DNA of 64,000 nt from Mangifera indica (lineage: Eukaryota; Streptophyta; Magnoliopsida; Sapindales; Anacardiaceae), in NCBI RefSeq assembly GCF_011075055.1, contig NC_058150.1, positions 10,640,330 through 10,704,329 on the forward strand. Reading direction: 5' to 3'. A program made the position numbers and the translations under genes. The notes beneath the pieces are model-generated. The model ran no database searches and was not told where the DNA came from. It worked only from the letters and a program-made list of their open reading frames with translations. How positions within the stretch are numbered: the stretch's first letter is position 1; every line of letters starts with the position of its first letter. Below are positions 44,631 to 57,280 of the stretch, one piece after another.

Positions 44631-46218
44631 ATTTCTTTAATTAAATTCATAATGTTAGTTATAGTTAATGGAATATTAACTTCATCTAATTGCAAACATT
44701 CATAATATAATGTCAAATAATCTGTGACACCATCTAATTTAAATCTAGGATCAAAGAAACATGCAACAAGAAAAAGTTCTGAAATTGTTTTATAGTAACT
44801 TAACCATTTTGTTTTCATTAAAAAAATAGCTTTTTGTCGAATAATATCTTATTTGGCTTCTTGTAAAGCCCCAATAATATTTATAGCTTCATTTAAAAAT
44901 AAATAAGAAGTGGGATAATAAACCCCACTTAAAGTATATGTTGCATTATTAAAATTTATTAATATATTTAAAATTGTTTTACAAATATCCCATTGTTGGG
45001 GATATAATGTAACTTGTGGCACATGTTGTGAAATAAATGAGCATAATAAATCCCTATAATCAAAAGACTCGTTGAGTAATTCATATGTTGAATTCCAACG
45101 AGTCGGCACGTCTTTAGAAAATCTTTTTGGTATTTTATTATGTTGTTTACAAAATTTACCTCATTCTTTCATAGTTTAGGGATATGTCCATAAAAATGAA
45201 ATTGTTGTTTTGATTGGACTAATAAAATTATTAAGACAATGTAAACCATCTTGTACACATAAATTTAATACATGAATGCACATCTAATATGAAAAAATCT
45301 ACCACTTAAATTAGGTTTGCAAATATTAATTAAATCATTTATTGAGGCAGTATTTGAATGTGCATTATCAAATGAAATTGAAAAAATTTTATAAAGTAAT
45401 TTATATTCTTCAAATATTCCTTTAATTATTCTATAAATATTATTGGTCGTTTGTCGTTAATCAAACACCCTAAATGCTAAAATTCTTTTTTGTAATAGAA
45501 AATTGTCATCTATCCAATGAGAGGTTATACCCATATAAGAGTGAACTTGCCAATGGTCACTTCAGATATCACTACATATAGATACACGCCCATTAAAATT
45601 TGTAAAAATTGAATTAATTCTCTTTTTTGTTTTTTATATAAACTAAATAATATTCTTTTTAATGTGTTTCTTGGAATAGTTTTATGTGCAGGATTTAATG
45701 TAGTTTTACAATAATTATTAAAACCTAAATTTTCACCAAAACTAAATGCTAAATGATCTATTGCTACCATTTTTGCAAATTCTTCTTTACTTTTATTATC
45801 ACTATACATAAATAAAGATTTGTGTGTAGAACCATACCCGGTTATTTGTGTTTGGCCTCGGCTTTGCCCCATTTTTTCTGGATGCTTTGACTCCAAGTGT
45901 CTTTTAAGCGTCCCATATCCACCTCCTTGTTTGAATTTATAAATTTGCCTACAATAATTGCAAGCAACATCAAAATTACCATCTTTCTTTTGTATTTTCT
46001 TGAAATAAATCTTGAAAATATCAGATGTAGGAATTTTTTGAGAGTGTTGTTCCATCTCCATCTGTTGTTGATGTTGTTGTTATTGCTCTACCTCTACATA
46101 TTGGCTTTCACTTTCTTGTGTTGAAAAATAATCTATAAATTGATTTTCATTCATATTTGATATATGTGAATATTGACCAAATCTCCTATTACTAGAAGAA
46201 TTTCCACTACTTGCCATT
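44631..46218 (-). pseudogene. hAT transposase (BED zinc finger), truncated
   Basis: From ATG at 46218 (MASSGNSSSNRRFGQYSHIS) the frame is open except for a TAA replacing Q near 46079. Next comes the BED finger (CNYCRQIYKF ... LKRHLESKHP, about 45880-45960). Further frames give PTRWNSTYELL (about 45100) and ACFFDPRFKLDGV (about 44760), both typical hAT catalytic-region motifs. The C-terminal dimerisation domain is deleted. Frameshifts lie around 45500 and 45150. It would have bound the inverted repeats and cut out the element. Confidence 0.85.
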
Positions 46219-46882
46219 TTTCGATAATAAATAAAATTAATTATAGAAATAAATTATATGATTAATTATGAAAGATAATAAAGAAATAATAATTAAAATT
46301 AATTATAGAAATAAATTCTATAATTAATTATGAATTGTATAATAAAAATAGAAATTGGAATTAATAAAAAATTAAGAAAGAATTTAATTAAATTTAAGAG
46401 AATTTGATTGAATTGAAAGATTGAGAGAGTATTAAGAGTTGAAAGAATGAGAATGAGAGTTTGAAGGATTGAGTGAGAGAGTGGAGAGATTGAAATTTTA
46501 GAGATTGAATTTTGAATGGGTATACATATAGGAAAAACTTTTTTTGAAAAAAATTAAAAAATAGGGGGGTGAATTGTGATTTTCAAAATTGCAGGGGACC
46601 AACGGTCCCCTGCAAATTTCTTCTGCAAGCCAACGGCTGTTTAATAAATTTTAAAAAATTCAAAAAAATTCAAAAATTTTCAGTTCTGTACAGTAAACCA
46701 CGGTTTCACGATTCAAAATTAGCGGTTTCACGATTCAAAATTAGCTAAACCGAAACCGAACTGCTAAAATCTGGTTTCGATTCGGGTTCATTTTGGTTCT
46801 AGGTTTTCAGGTTCCAGTTTCGATTTCATCCGGGTCGGTTTCGGTCTGGTTGACAGGCCAAATCGGCCAGTGGCCAGGTCTA
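44631..46882 (-). mobile_element. hAT transposon, 3' end truncated
   Basis: The 5' inverted repeat TAGACCTGGCCAC is intact at 46870-46882. CCTTAGAC at 46883-46890 would be one copy of its 8-bp duplication. It was inserted in a family-B LTR. The other end is lost at the filler junction at 44593-44630. It encodes a BED-finger transposase (44631-46218). A deletion derivative of the same family lies at 57880-59020. Confidence 0.85.
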
Positions 46883-47230
46883 CCTTAGACCAATTCATGT
46901 ATTTGGACTCCTTGTGTTAAAGTAAGCTCTTTTAATTCTTCAAATTGAATTAAATGCATAAGTCTTGAACTAAACTCCATGCTTGTCATGCCGTTGCCCA
47001 TGAGTTGACCTTTGACTTCGCTCGGACTCTTCCTCATAAGCTCCAAATGACTTTGAACTAGCCCAATGATTGCCGCTTCCATCTTCTTAGCTCCTGCTTG
47101 TGTAATTGTGCCTCCGTCATAGCTCAATGGATCCAAATTTTTTGTGTTTGTTGAAGTAGATTTCGAACCTCCATCGTTATGTTTCCCCATGTGTGAATTT
47201 GGTGAAGTTATCCCTTGATCATTCGCATCA
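46883..47230 (-). repeat. B1 3' LTR, truncated by hAT insertion
   Basis: Starts TGATGCGAATGATC at 47230 and is cut at the hAT target site. The Pol frame continues into it as far as 46885 (SHMGKHNDGG ... QSHLELM). Confidence 0.85.
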
Positions 47231-47244
47231 CTCCCCCCTTCCTT
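47231..47244 (-). other. B1 polypurine tract
   Basis: AAGGAAGGGGGGAG on the minus strand lies directly before the 3' LTR, the expected plus-strand primer. Confidence 0.8.
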
Positions 47245-50160
47245 GAAAGGATTCGACCTCGAATCTCCACCTGCATAATCAAAAGGAAGAAGGTTAGAAA
47301 CATTAAAGGTTGCACTAACATTATACTCACTAGGGAGATCTAATTTATATGCATTGTCATTGATCCTTGTAGCAACTTAAAAAGGTCCATCTCTTCGTGG
47401 GTGAAGTTTAGATCGCCTTTGCAAAGGAAATTGTTCTTTACGCAAATGCAGCCAAACCCAATCGCTAGGCTCAAAAACCAACTTCTTACGCCTTTGATTC
47501 CTTTGGTTCGCTACTTGTTGGTTCCTTTTATCTATGTTTTGCCTTACTTTCTCATGGAAATTGCGTACAAACTCTGCCTTCTTAGCACCATCAAAATTAA
47601 CACGCTCTTCCAAAGGTAAAAGAGATAAATCTAATGGTGTTGAAGGATTAAAACCATACACAATTTCAAAAGGTGAATATGTGTGGATGAATGCACAACC
47701 CTATTATATGCAAACTCTACATGGGGTAAACTTTCATCCCAAGCCTTCACATTCTTTTTTATGATAACACACAATAATTGCCTTTAAGAGAACTTTAAGG
47801 ATGACATGTAGTACTAAATAACAACTTAGTTCTTAATTTCGCCTACAAGGTCTTCCAAAAGTAGGAAAAAAATTTTGCATCCCTATCACTAGCAATAGTT
47901 CTTGGCATACCATGCAAACGTACTACCTCTTTAAAAAACAAATCAACAACATGTGAAGCATCATCAGTTTTATGACATGGAATAAAGTGTGCCATCTTAG
48001 AAAACCGATTAACTATTATATAGATGTTATCATTACCACGTCTAGTTCCAGGTAGTCCAAGTACAAAATCCATAGAAACATCTACCCAATGTGAATGTGG
48101 AACAGGCAAGTGGATGCACTTTAGACTTAACATGTAAACATGTGATGCAATTAGTGCAATACTTAGAGACATCAGAATTCATGTTAGGCCAAAAGAAGTG
48201 TTATTGTAAAACATCTAAAGTTTTAGCTATGCCAAAGTGACCCACTAAACTTTTTTCGTGTACCTCATGAATTAACATCAAATGCAAAGAACACTTACAC
48301 ACACAAAGCTTATTCAAACGAAACAAGTACTTATTATGCCTATAAAATTTTTCAAAGTCAGCTTTCTCACATGCATTATACACATTGCTAAAATCATGAT
48401 CATGTGCATACAACTCTTTAATATGCTCAAAACCAGGCAATTTAGCATCTAAAGTAGTAAGAAGTATGTACCTTCTTGACAATGCATCAGCCACAACGTT
48501 TTCCTTACCTTGCTTATATTTGATGATGTATGGGAAGGATTCAAGAAATTCACTCCACTTTGCATGTCACTTATTGAGTTTGTTTTGACCCTTCAAATAC
48601 TTTAAACTTTCATGGTCGATATGGATAACAAACTCTTTAGGCACAAGGTAGTGTTGCCACGTCTTTAATGCCCTCACTAATGCATACATTTCCTTGTCAT
48701 ATGTTAAGTAGTTCAATGCTGTGCCATTCAATTTTTCACTAAAATATACGATTGGCTTGCCCTCTTGCATAAGAATGACACCAATACCCTCAAAGGTTTC
48801 ATCAAAGTTAGGCAAAGAAAGAACAGGGGTAGAAATTAACTTAGATTTAAGCATATAAAACGCCCTATTTTGTTCATCACCCCACTTAAAACCAACATTC
48901 TTTTTAATAACTTCTGTCAAAAGGACGGTTATGCTAGAGAAATCACACATAAAACGCCTATAAAAACTAGCTAAGCCATGGAAACTATGAACATCCCCAA
49001 CATTTTTAGGTGTAGGCCAAGATTTAATAGCCTTAACCTTTTCATTATCAACCTCAATACCATGCTCACTGACAACATAAGCTAAAAAATATAAGCTTAG
49101 GCATGCAAAACATACATTTAGCAAGCTTAGCATGCAACTTTTGTGCACGTAAAACACTAAAAACATACCTTACATGCAAAACGTGGTCTTCAAATGATTT
49201 GTTATACACAAGTATATCATCAAAATAGATAACAACGAATTTGCCAATAAATTCATGTAAAACATGGTTCATCAAGCGCATGAACGTACTAGGAGTATTA
49301 ATTAACCCAAAAGGCATCACTAACCACTCATATAACCCATATTTTGTTTTAAAGGCAGTTTTCCATTTATCTCCTATTTTCATTCTAATTTGATGATAAC
49401 CAGCCATTAAATCAATTTTAGAGAATATACGTGCACCATGCAATTCATCTAACATATCATCTAAACAAGGAATAGGATGGTGATACTTTACAATGATTTT
49501 GTTGATGGCGTGACAATCAACAAACATACGCCATGATCCATCCTTTTTTGGCACCAATAAAACAGGAACGACACATGGGCTCATGCTTTCTTTAATCAAC
49601 CCTTTTGATAACAACTCATCCGCTTGATGTTGTAACTCCTTTGTTTCTTCGAGATTGCTCCTATAAGCTGGTCGATTTGGAATTTGTGCTCTAGTAATGA
49701 AGTCAATTTGATGTTCTATCTCTCTTAATGGCGGCAAACCATCAGACATGGATTTGGGAAACAAATACTCAAATTTCTGCAACAAAGCTTGAAAAGAACT
49801 AGGGAAAGAAGAGAGAATTGGGTTAGATTCAAAAGATAAACACGCATCCTTGAATACCAATAGTATCAAAGGCTGCCTTGTTAAATAAGCCTTTCAAACC
49901 TCACTCCCTCTTGTATAGAAATTGCCTTTTACCTCTTTTTTTGCCATTCTTTGCACACTATTCTTTCCTTTTGCATACGTACTTATATGAATTTTTTTCT
50001 CATTGCGCATCCTCTCTATTTGCTCTTCTTTTTCCTCTCTATTTGCACACCTCTCTTAGCTTTTCTCACAGCTCTCCTTTTGCTTGTGCATCTTTTTTTT
50101 TCCACGTGCACTCTTACATTCACTCAAAGTTTTTTGATCTTCATATACTTTTTTGGGCGT
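47245..50160 (-). pseudogene. B1 Pol: RT, RNase H, integrase
   Basis: RT (49066-49869) has PVLLVPKKDGSWRMFVDC, KIDLMAGYHQI, MPFGLINTPSTF and the catalytic VVIYFDDILV. RNase H (48567-49100) has [10 protein letters not shown], a shortened region around the first catalytic Asp, [14 protein letters not shown] and [10 protein letters not shown]. Integrase has the zinc-binding region LVGHFGIAKT (about 48210), core [12 protein letters not shown] and [10 protein letters not shown], and a C-terminal domain ending NDNAYKLDLP. The stretch that normally follows TCHP and carries the catalytic Glu (Q-T-D-G-Q-T-E) is missing near 47810. Stops and frameshifts separate the pieces. Pol would copy and integrate the element. 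Confidence 0.85.
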
Positions 50161-51713
50161 CATAGGTAACAAGTTGACAGGTCTACCATTCATGTTGAAT
50201 GAATATCAGTTAGAAAACCCATCATGTATAACACGTCTATCATATTGCTAAGGGCATCCCAATAATATGTGACTAGCATGCATAGGTACTACATCACATA
50301 AAACCTCATTATGATAATGCCTAATAGAGAATGAAATTAATTCTTGCCTCGTGACCTTAATATCCCCACTATTATTCAACCATTGCAACCTATAAGGTCT
50401 AGGATGTTTAGTTGTTTTCAACCCCACTTTATCAACTAAACTAGTATTAACAACGTTAGTGCAGCTACCACTATCAATATCATACTACACAATTTATTAT
50501 CTATTATGCATCTGGTATAAAAGTTATTTTCGTGTTGTACCTTATCCTCCTTAGCTTGCATGTTTAGAGCACGCCTTGCAACCAACATGAAAATTGATCC
50601 TTTAAGGGCTAGTTCATTGCCCTCTTCTTCTAAAACATCCTCCAATGGTGGCATGTCACTCAAGTCATCATCATCCTCGCTCCCATCTTCACTCACCACC
50701 TCCCCATTGCATAGGGTCATCACCTTTGCATTTGCACATTGTGCAACTTTATGTCTATATCCCAAGCACCTAAAGTATTGTATATCACGTGATTTACCCT
50801 TGGATTTGTCATCCTTAGGTTGCATTTTTGGTGTAATGATTTCTTTATTTTTGCTTTGATCAGATCTGCCCTAATTTGTTTTCGCATCACCTCTCTTATT
50901 CTCTTTCCAGTTAGACTTCCATGATGTTGGGGTCGAAACAAACTTGGTTTTCGCTCTTAATTATTTTTCAATCTTGGTTGCCATGTGTACCATATCCTCC
51001 AAATCTATATAATGATGCAACCCAACAAGGTTAGCAATATCATGGTTCAAACCTGAAAGAAAACATGTCATAGTAGCTTCCCTTTCCTCCTCGATGTTAG
51101 CTCGATTCATGGCCATCTCCATTTCTTGGTGATATTCTTCAACACTATTGGATCCTTGATTCAACCTTCGTAATCAATTGTACCGTTCCCTATAGTAGTG
51201 TTGTGGTACAAATCTCTTCCTCATGATTGTTTTCATCTCAAACCACGAAGAAACAAAACCTTTTCTGCTTCTGCGCCTAGTAGAGGTAAATTGATCCCAC
51301 CATATACTAGCATAGTCAGTGAATTCAACGGTTTCTAATTTCACCTTCTTCTCTTCAGTGTAGTTATGGCACTCAAATACACGCTCTACCTTCTTCTCTC
51401 ACTCTAAATATGCCTCTGGATCACTTTTACCACAAAAAGTTGGAATTTTCATTTTGACTGATCCCAAATTTCCATCTTTTGATTTGCCTTTATTGGAATG
51501 TGTAAATCCTTCTTCTTCAACCTCCCCTTCTAAATCATCAAAGAGGCTATGTTTTGTGTCTTTTGTCTTACCACGGCTAGGGGTACCTTGTTCCAACCTT
51601 TCTAACCTCTCCTGGACGTTACAGTTTTGACTCCTCATGTCTTCTTATTGTGACATCATCTTCTGTAACATTCCTTGTATTGCTTCTAAGGTAACTTTCT
51701 CCTTAAGGTCCAT
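50161..51713 (-). pseudogene. B1 Gag and protease
   Basis: Gag begins MDLKEKVTLEAIQGML at 51713, followed by a stop. Capsid-like blocks follow: KIPTFCGKSDPEAYLEWE, then QGSNSVEEYHQEMEMAM and FLSGLNHDIANLV. The knuckle is CLGYRHKVAQC with its first cysteine replaced by tyrosine. The protease motif D-S-G-S-C-T-N-V-V is readable near 50460 in a shifted frame. Several stops make the protein untranslatable. Confidence 0.8.
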
Positions 51714-52341
51714 GATGTAAACCTATAAGAAAACATTAGAAAACTCCCACTTATCATCTCTCTGTGGGACTTGTTCCTTCTTCAACTCAGTGCACCTATT
51801 CTAACACTTCCTCACGTGTTTCGCTTGAATGTGTTTGTACCACTCTAATACGCTCGCCAAAACAGTGAAACACAGAATTTCCCCTTAGAGTTCTTATTTG
51901 AGTTAACCTTTACTACTCACTTTCTAAAGAGAATTATAAATTACAGTCCCTTGACAATTAGAGCCAACAAAAAAAAATTGAATTATGGCCTTTGATAGTG
52001 GTAAATTCAACTTCCTCTCTTTTTTTTTTTTTTGTTTTTTTTTTACTAATTAACAGTAAAACTCTTAGCTAAACATATATGGAAGCCTTCGAACACCTCT
52101 TGAAGCTTGAATCATGATATGTGATTTTGGTTATACTTGATGCAAATCGGCAAAGAATGGAACTTTGGTGCTTTTGCGGCTTCTCTTGATTTGATGTTGC
52201 CCAAACCACTTGTATGACGAAATTTGATGTTGAATTTGTTGCTGCCAAATCACTTGATGATGAATAATGCAAATTTTTTTTTCGTTTTTTTTATATTGAT
52301 GCACGAACACAAGATTAAAGGCTACGTAGCTTATACTAGAC

Positions 52342-52358
52342 CCAATGCTCTGATACCA
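52342..52358 (-). other. B1 primer-binding site
   Basis: TGGTATCAGAGCATTGG on the minus strand, three bases after the 5' LTR. The first twelve bases match the initiator tRNA-Met complement. Confidence 0.85.
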
Positions 52359-52361
52359 AAC

Positions 52362-53237
52362 TGATATAACCCTTGTTGATCGATCTAACAAGAACTATAA
52401 CAATTTATTGGAATCTTGCCCAAAGATCTATCTAGCATAAACCAAAAGAATTAGAACCATCTTGTTATCAAACAACAAGGAACTCTAATTATCAAAGAAA
52501 GAAGTCACAACTTTCTCAAGAAGTGAATTCAAAGTAAACTCTCACAAGAACTTTGGAGAAATTTGAAAATTTTGTTTAGAATCAAGACTGTCTATAATCT
52601 TGAGTTTAATACATATATATATGTTGCTTCTAACCCTAAAAAACGAAAAAAATCCTTTAAAAAAAAAGAAAATAACAACTCATGACAACTAAGTACTCTC
52701 CTAATTAAACTAGAATAACAATTAGATAATAACTAAACAAGCTTTCCTAATTAAACTAGGATAACAACTAGATAATAATTAATCACAAAAGGGCTAGCCG
52801 AATTGATATGACTTGGGCTTCCATATGCATATTCGGCTAAGTATGAAATTTGGCCTTAGGAATAATGCCCAACACGTGCTCTTTGCTGCCCTTAGACCAA
52901 TTCATGTATTTGAACTCCTTGTGTTAAAGTAAGCTCTTTTAATTCTTCAAATTGAATTAAATGCACAAGTCTTGAACTAAACTCTATGCTTGTCATGTCG
53001 TTGCCCATGAGTTAACCTTTGACTTCACTCGGACTCTTCCCCATAAGCTCCAAATGACTTTGAACTAGCCCAATGATTGTCGCTTTCATCTTCTTGACTC
53101 TTGCTCATGTAATTGGGCCTTCGTCATAGCTCAATGGATTCAAATTCTTCGTGTTTGTTGAAGTAGATTTCGAACCTCCATCATTATGCTTCCCCATGTG
53201 TGAATTTGGTGAAGTTATCCCTTGATCATTCGCATCA
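52362..53237 (-). repeat. B1 5' LTR (876 bp)
   Basis: Starts TGATGCGAATGATCAAGGG at 53237 and ends GGGTTATATCA at 52362. It directly abuts the truncated LTR of B2 at 53238. Confidence 0.9.
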
Positions 53238-54026
53238 AACAAGGAACTCTAATTATCAAAGAAAGAATTCATAACTCTCTCAAGAAGTGAATTCAAAAAA
53301 AGCTCTCACAAGAACTTTGAAGAAATTCGAAATTTTTTATTAGAATCAAGGCTGCCATAATCTTGAATTTAATACATATATATATTTTGCTTCTAACCCT
53401 AAAAAAAAAAAGAAATAAATCCTTTAAAAAAAGGATAATAATAACTCATGACAACTAAGTACTCTCCTAATTAAACTAGGATAACAATTAGATAATAACT
53501 AAATAAGCTTTCTTAATTAAAGTAGGATACCAATTAAATATCCTTCCTAATTAAACTAGAATAACAATTAGATAATAACTAAATAAGCTTTCCTAATTAA
53601 ACAAGCTTTCATATGTGTATTCGGCTAAGTATGAAATTTAGCCTTAGGAATAATGCCCAACACGTGCTCTTTTTTGCCCTTAGACCAATTCATGTATTTG
53701 GACTCCTTGTGTTAAAGTAAGCTCTTTTAATTCTTCAAACTGAATTAAATGCACAAGTCTTGAACTAAACTTCATGCTTGTCATGTTGTTGCCCCATGAG
53801 TTGACCTTTGACTTCGCTCGAACTCTTCCCCATAAGCTCCAAATGACTTTGAACTAACCCAGTGATTGCCGCTTTCATTTTCTTGGCTCTTCTTTGTGTA
53901 ATTGGGCCTTCATCATAGTTCAATGGATCCAAAGTCTTCGTGTTTGTTGAAGTAGAATTTGCACCTCTATCGTTATGCTTCCCCATGTGTGAATTTGGTG
54001 AAGTTATCCCTTAAGCATTCACATCA
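53238..54026 (-). repeat. B2 3' LTR, truncated by B1
   Basis: Starts TGATGTGAATGCTTAAGGG at 54026. The final portion, found in other family-B LTRs, is missing where B1 begins. A small internal duplication (TATCCTTCCTAATTAAAC-like phrase) lies around 53460-53560. Confidence 0.85.
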
Positions 54027-55117
54027 GGTTCGTCGCCATCTTCTTCTAAAACATCCTCCAATGGTGGCATGTCACTCAAGTCATCATCATCCTCGGTCCC
54101 ATCTTCACTCACCACCTCCCCATTGCATAAGGTCATCACCTTTGCATTTGGACATTATGCAGCCCTATGTCCGTATCCCAAGCACCTAAAGCATTGTACA
54201 TCATGTGATTTACCCTTGGATTTGTCATCTTTAGGTTGTATTTTTTGTGTAGTGATTCCTTTATTTTTGCTTTGATTAGATCTACCCTTATTTGTATTCA
54301 TATCACCTCTCTTGTTCCCTTTCTAGTTCGACTTCCATGATGTTAGGGTCGAAACAGCCTTGGTTTTTGCTCTTAATTATTTTTCAATATTGGTTGTCGT
54401 ACCATATCCTCCAAATCTACATAATGATGCAACTCAACAAGGTTAGCAATATCATGGTTCAAACCTGAAAGAAAACGTGCCATAGTAGCTTCCCTATCCT
54501 TCTTAATGTTGGCTCGAATCATGGCCATCTCCATCTCTTGGTGATATTCTTCAACACTATTGGATCCTTGATTCAACTTTTGTAATCGATTATACAGTTC
54601 CCTATAGTAGTGTTGTGGTACAAATCTTTTCCTCATGACTGTTTTCATCTCAAACTATAAAGAAACAGGACCTTCTCTGCTTCTATGCCTAGTAGAGGTA
54701 AATTGATCCCACCATACACTAGCATAGTCGGTGAATTTGACAGCTGCCAATTTCACCTTCTTCTCTTTGGTATAGTTATGGCACTCAAATACATGCTCTA
54801 CCTTCTTCTCCCACTCTAAATATGCTTTTGGATTACTTTTACCATGGAAAGCTGGAATTTTCATTTTGATTGATCTCAAATTCCCATCTTTTGATTTGCC
54901 TTTGTTGGAACGTGTAGATCCTTCTTCTTCAACCTCCCTTTCTAAATCATCAAAGAGGCTGTGTTTTGTGTCTCTTGTCTTGCCATAGCTAGGGGGTACC
55001 TTGTTCCAACCTCTCTTGGACATTGCGATTTTCACTCCTCATGTCCTCTTATTATGCCATCATCTTCTGTAACATTCCTTGTATTGCTTCTAAGGTAACT
55101 TTCTCCTTAGGGTCCAT
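54027..55117 (-). pseudogene. B2 Gag
   Basis: Gag from 55117 (MDPKEKVTLEAIQGML) parallels B1: KIPAFHGKSNPKAYLEWEKK, then DYASVWWDQFTSTR, YYRELYNRLQKLNQGSN and FLSGLNHDIANLV. Stops occur near 55050, 54650 and 54370. It ends in the acidic MPPLEDVLEEDG stretch and then enters the LTR. No protease remains. Confidence 0.8.
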
Positions 55118-55714
55118 GATGTAAACCTGTAAGAAAACGTTAGAAAACACCTACTCTAACACTCCCTCATGTGTTTCACTCAAATGTGTTTGTAACACTC
55201 TAATATGCTCACCAAAACAATCACACACAGAATTTCCCCTTAGAGTTCTTATTTGAGTTAACTTTTACTACTCACTTTCTAAAGAGAATTACAAATTATG
55301 GTCCCTTGACAATTAGAGCTAACAATGAAAAAAAAATTGAATTATGGCCTTTTACAGTGGTAAATTCGGCCACAACTAAATTCTACTTCCTCTCTTTTTT
55401 TTTTTGGTTGATTAACACTAAGACTTTTAGCTAAATAGATCTGGTAGCCTTCGAACACCTCTTGAAGCTTGAATCATGATATGTGATTTTGGTGATACTT
55501 GATGCAAATCGGCAGGGAATGAAACTTTGGTGCGTTTGCAGCTCTTTTTGATTTGATGTTGCTGAACCACTTGTATGAAGAATTTTGATGTTGAATTTTC
55601 TGCTGCCGAATCACTTGATGATGAATTATGCAAATTTTTCTTTTTATATTGATGCACGAACACAAAATTAAAGGCTACGTAGCTTATACTAGACCTAATT
55701 CTTTGATACCAAAC

Positions 55715-56626
55715 TAATATAACCCTTGTGGATCGATCTAACAAGAACTATAACAATCTATTGGAATCTTGCCCAAAGATCTATCTAGCATAAACCAAAA
55801 GAATTAAAACCCTCTTGTTATCTAACAACAAGGAAGTCTAATTATCAAAGAAAGAATTCACAACTTTCTCAAGAAGTGAATTCAAAGAAAACTCTCACAA
55901 AAACTTTGGAGAAATTTGAAAATTTTTATTAGAATCAAGGCTACCCATAATCTTGAGTTTAATACATATATATATGTTGCTTCTAACCTTAAAAAAAATA
56001 AACAAATCCTTTAAAAAAAAAGGATAATAACAACTCATGACAACTAAATACTCTCCTAATTAAATTAGGATAACAATTAAATATCCTTCCTAATTAAACT
56101 AGGATAACAATTAGATAATAACTAAACAAGTTTTCCTAATTAAACTAGGATACCAACTAGATAATAACTAATCACAAAAGGGCTAGCCAAATTGATGTGA
56201 CTTGGGCTTCCATATGTATATTCAGCTAAGTATGAAATTTGGCCTTAGGAATGATGACCAACACGTGCTCCTTGTTGCCTTTAGACCAATTCATGTATTT
56301 GGACTCTTTGTGTTAAAGTAAGCTCTTTTAATTCTTCAAATTGAATTAAATGCACAAGTCTTCAACTAAACTCCATGCTTGTCATGCCGTTGCCCATGAG
56401 TTAACCTTTAACTTCGCTCAGACTTTTCCCCATAAGCTCCAAATGACTTTAAACTAGCCCAATGATTGCCGCTTTCATCTTCTTGGCTCTTGCTCATGTA
56501 ATTGGGCCTCTATCATAGCTCAATGGATCCAAATTTCTCATGTTTGTTGAAGTAGAATTCGAACCTCCAATGTTATGCTTCCCCATGTGTGAATTTGGTG
56601 AAGTTATTTCTTGATCATTCGCATCA
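55715..56626 (-). repeat. B2 5' LTR (912 bp)
   Basis: Starts TGATGCGAATGATCAAGAA at 56626 and ends near GGGTTATATTA at 55715, where the final CA has become TA. A diverged primer-binding site (TGGTATCAAAGAATTAGG) follows at about 55694-55711. Confidence 0.8.
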
Positions 56627-57280
56627 TGTTTCCTAAAGAGATTGCCTATGGATTACCTCCTTTAAGAGGCATTGAGCACCAAATCGACTTCATACCTAGG
56701 GCTGCCATACTAAATCGACCTGCCTATAGAACTAATCTTGATACAAAGGCAAGTGGATAAGTTGGTGGAAAAGAGATTTGTTAGAGAGAGTCTTAGCCTA
56801 TGCTCGGTTCCTGTCATTCTAGTCCCAAAAAAAGATGGAACATAACACATGTGTGTGGATTGTCGAGCCATCAATAAGATCACCGTAAAATATAGACATC
56901 CTATCCCTAGATTAGATGATATGTTTGATAAGTTGCATGGTTCGTGTGTGTTTTCAAAAATTGATTTAAAGAGTGGCTACTATCAAATTCACATGAAAGA
57001 GGGAGATGAATCGAAGACCGCATTTAAAACTAAATATAGATTGTATGAGTGGTTAGTAATGTCTTTTGGTTTAACTAATGCACCTAGTACATTCATGAGG
57101 TTAATGAATCATGTCTTGTGTGCTTTCATAGGTAAATTTGTAGTAGTTTATTTTGATGATATTTTAGTTTCTAGCAAGAATTTGGGTGAACATGTGAAAT
57201 ACTTTCATGTTGTTTTTGGTGTGTTAAGAGAGAACCGATTGTATGCTAATCTCAAAAAGTGTACATTTTTGCATGGAACC

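Larger units (their letters stand above)
46883..53237 (-). mobile_element. Ty3/gypsy element B1, full-length internal region
   Basis: Minus-strand order is 5' LTR (52362-53237), primer-binding site, gag, protease, RT, RNase H, integrase, polypurine tract and 3' LTR (46883-47230, cut by the hAT). This order, with integrase last, is Ty3/gypsy. It is inactive through scattered stops. It is inserted in the 3' LTR of element B2, which explains why that LTR is truncated at 53238. Confidence 0.9.
53238..56626 (-). mobile_element. Ty3/gypsy element B2, gag-only deletion derivative
   Basis: 5' LTR (55715-56626), primer-binding site, gag (54027-55117) and 3' LTR (53238-54026) are present, but all of pol is missing. 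Gag joins the 3' LTR at its first base with no polypurine tract. The 3' LTR is cut by the B1 insertion. Beyond the 5' LTR is plus-strand RT sequence of element D. Confidence 0.85.

Noticed and set aside
49878..50165. Plus-strand frames rich in Leu, Phe and Ser
   Set aside because: They are antisense to the B1 protease-RT spacer and owe their hydrophobicity to pyrimidine-rich sequence.
52131..52391. Frame MLDRSTRVISVWYQSIG... in B1, with a parallel in B2
   Set aside because: It crosses the LTR end, primer-binding site and leader; Gag starts further on at 51713, and the B2 parallel has the same non-coding explanation.
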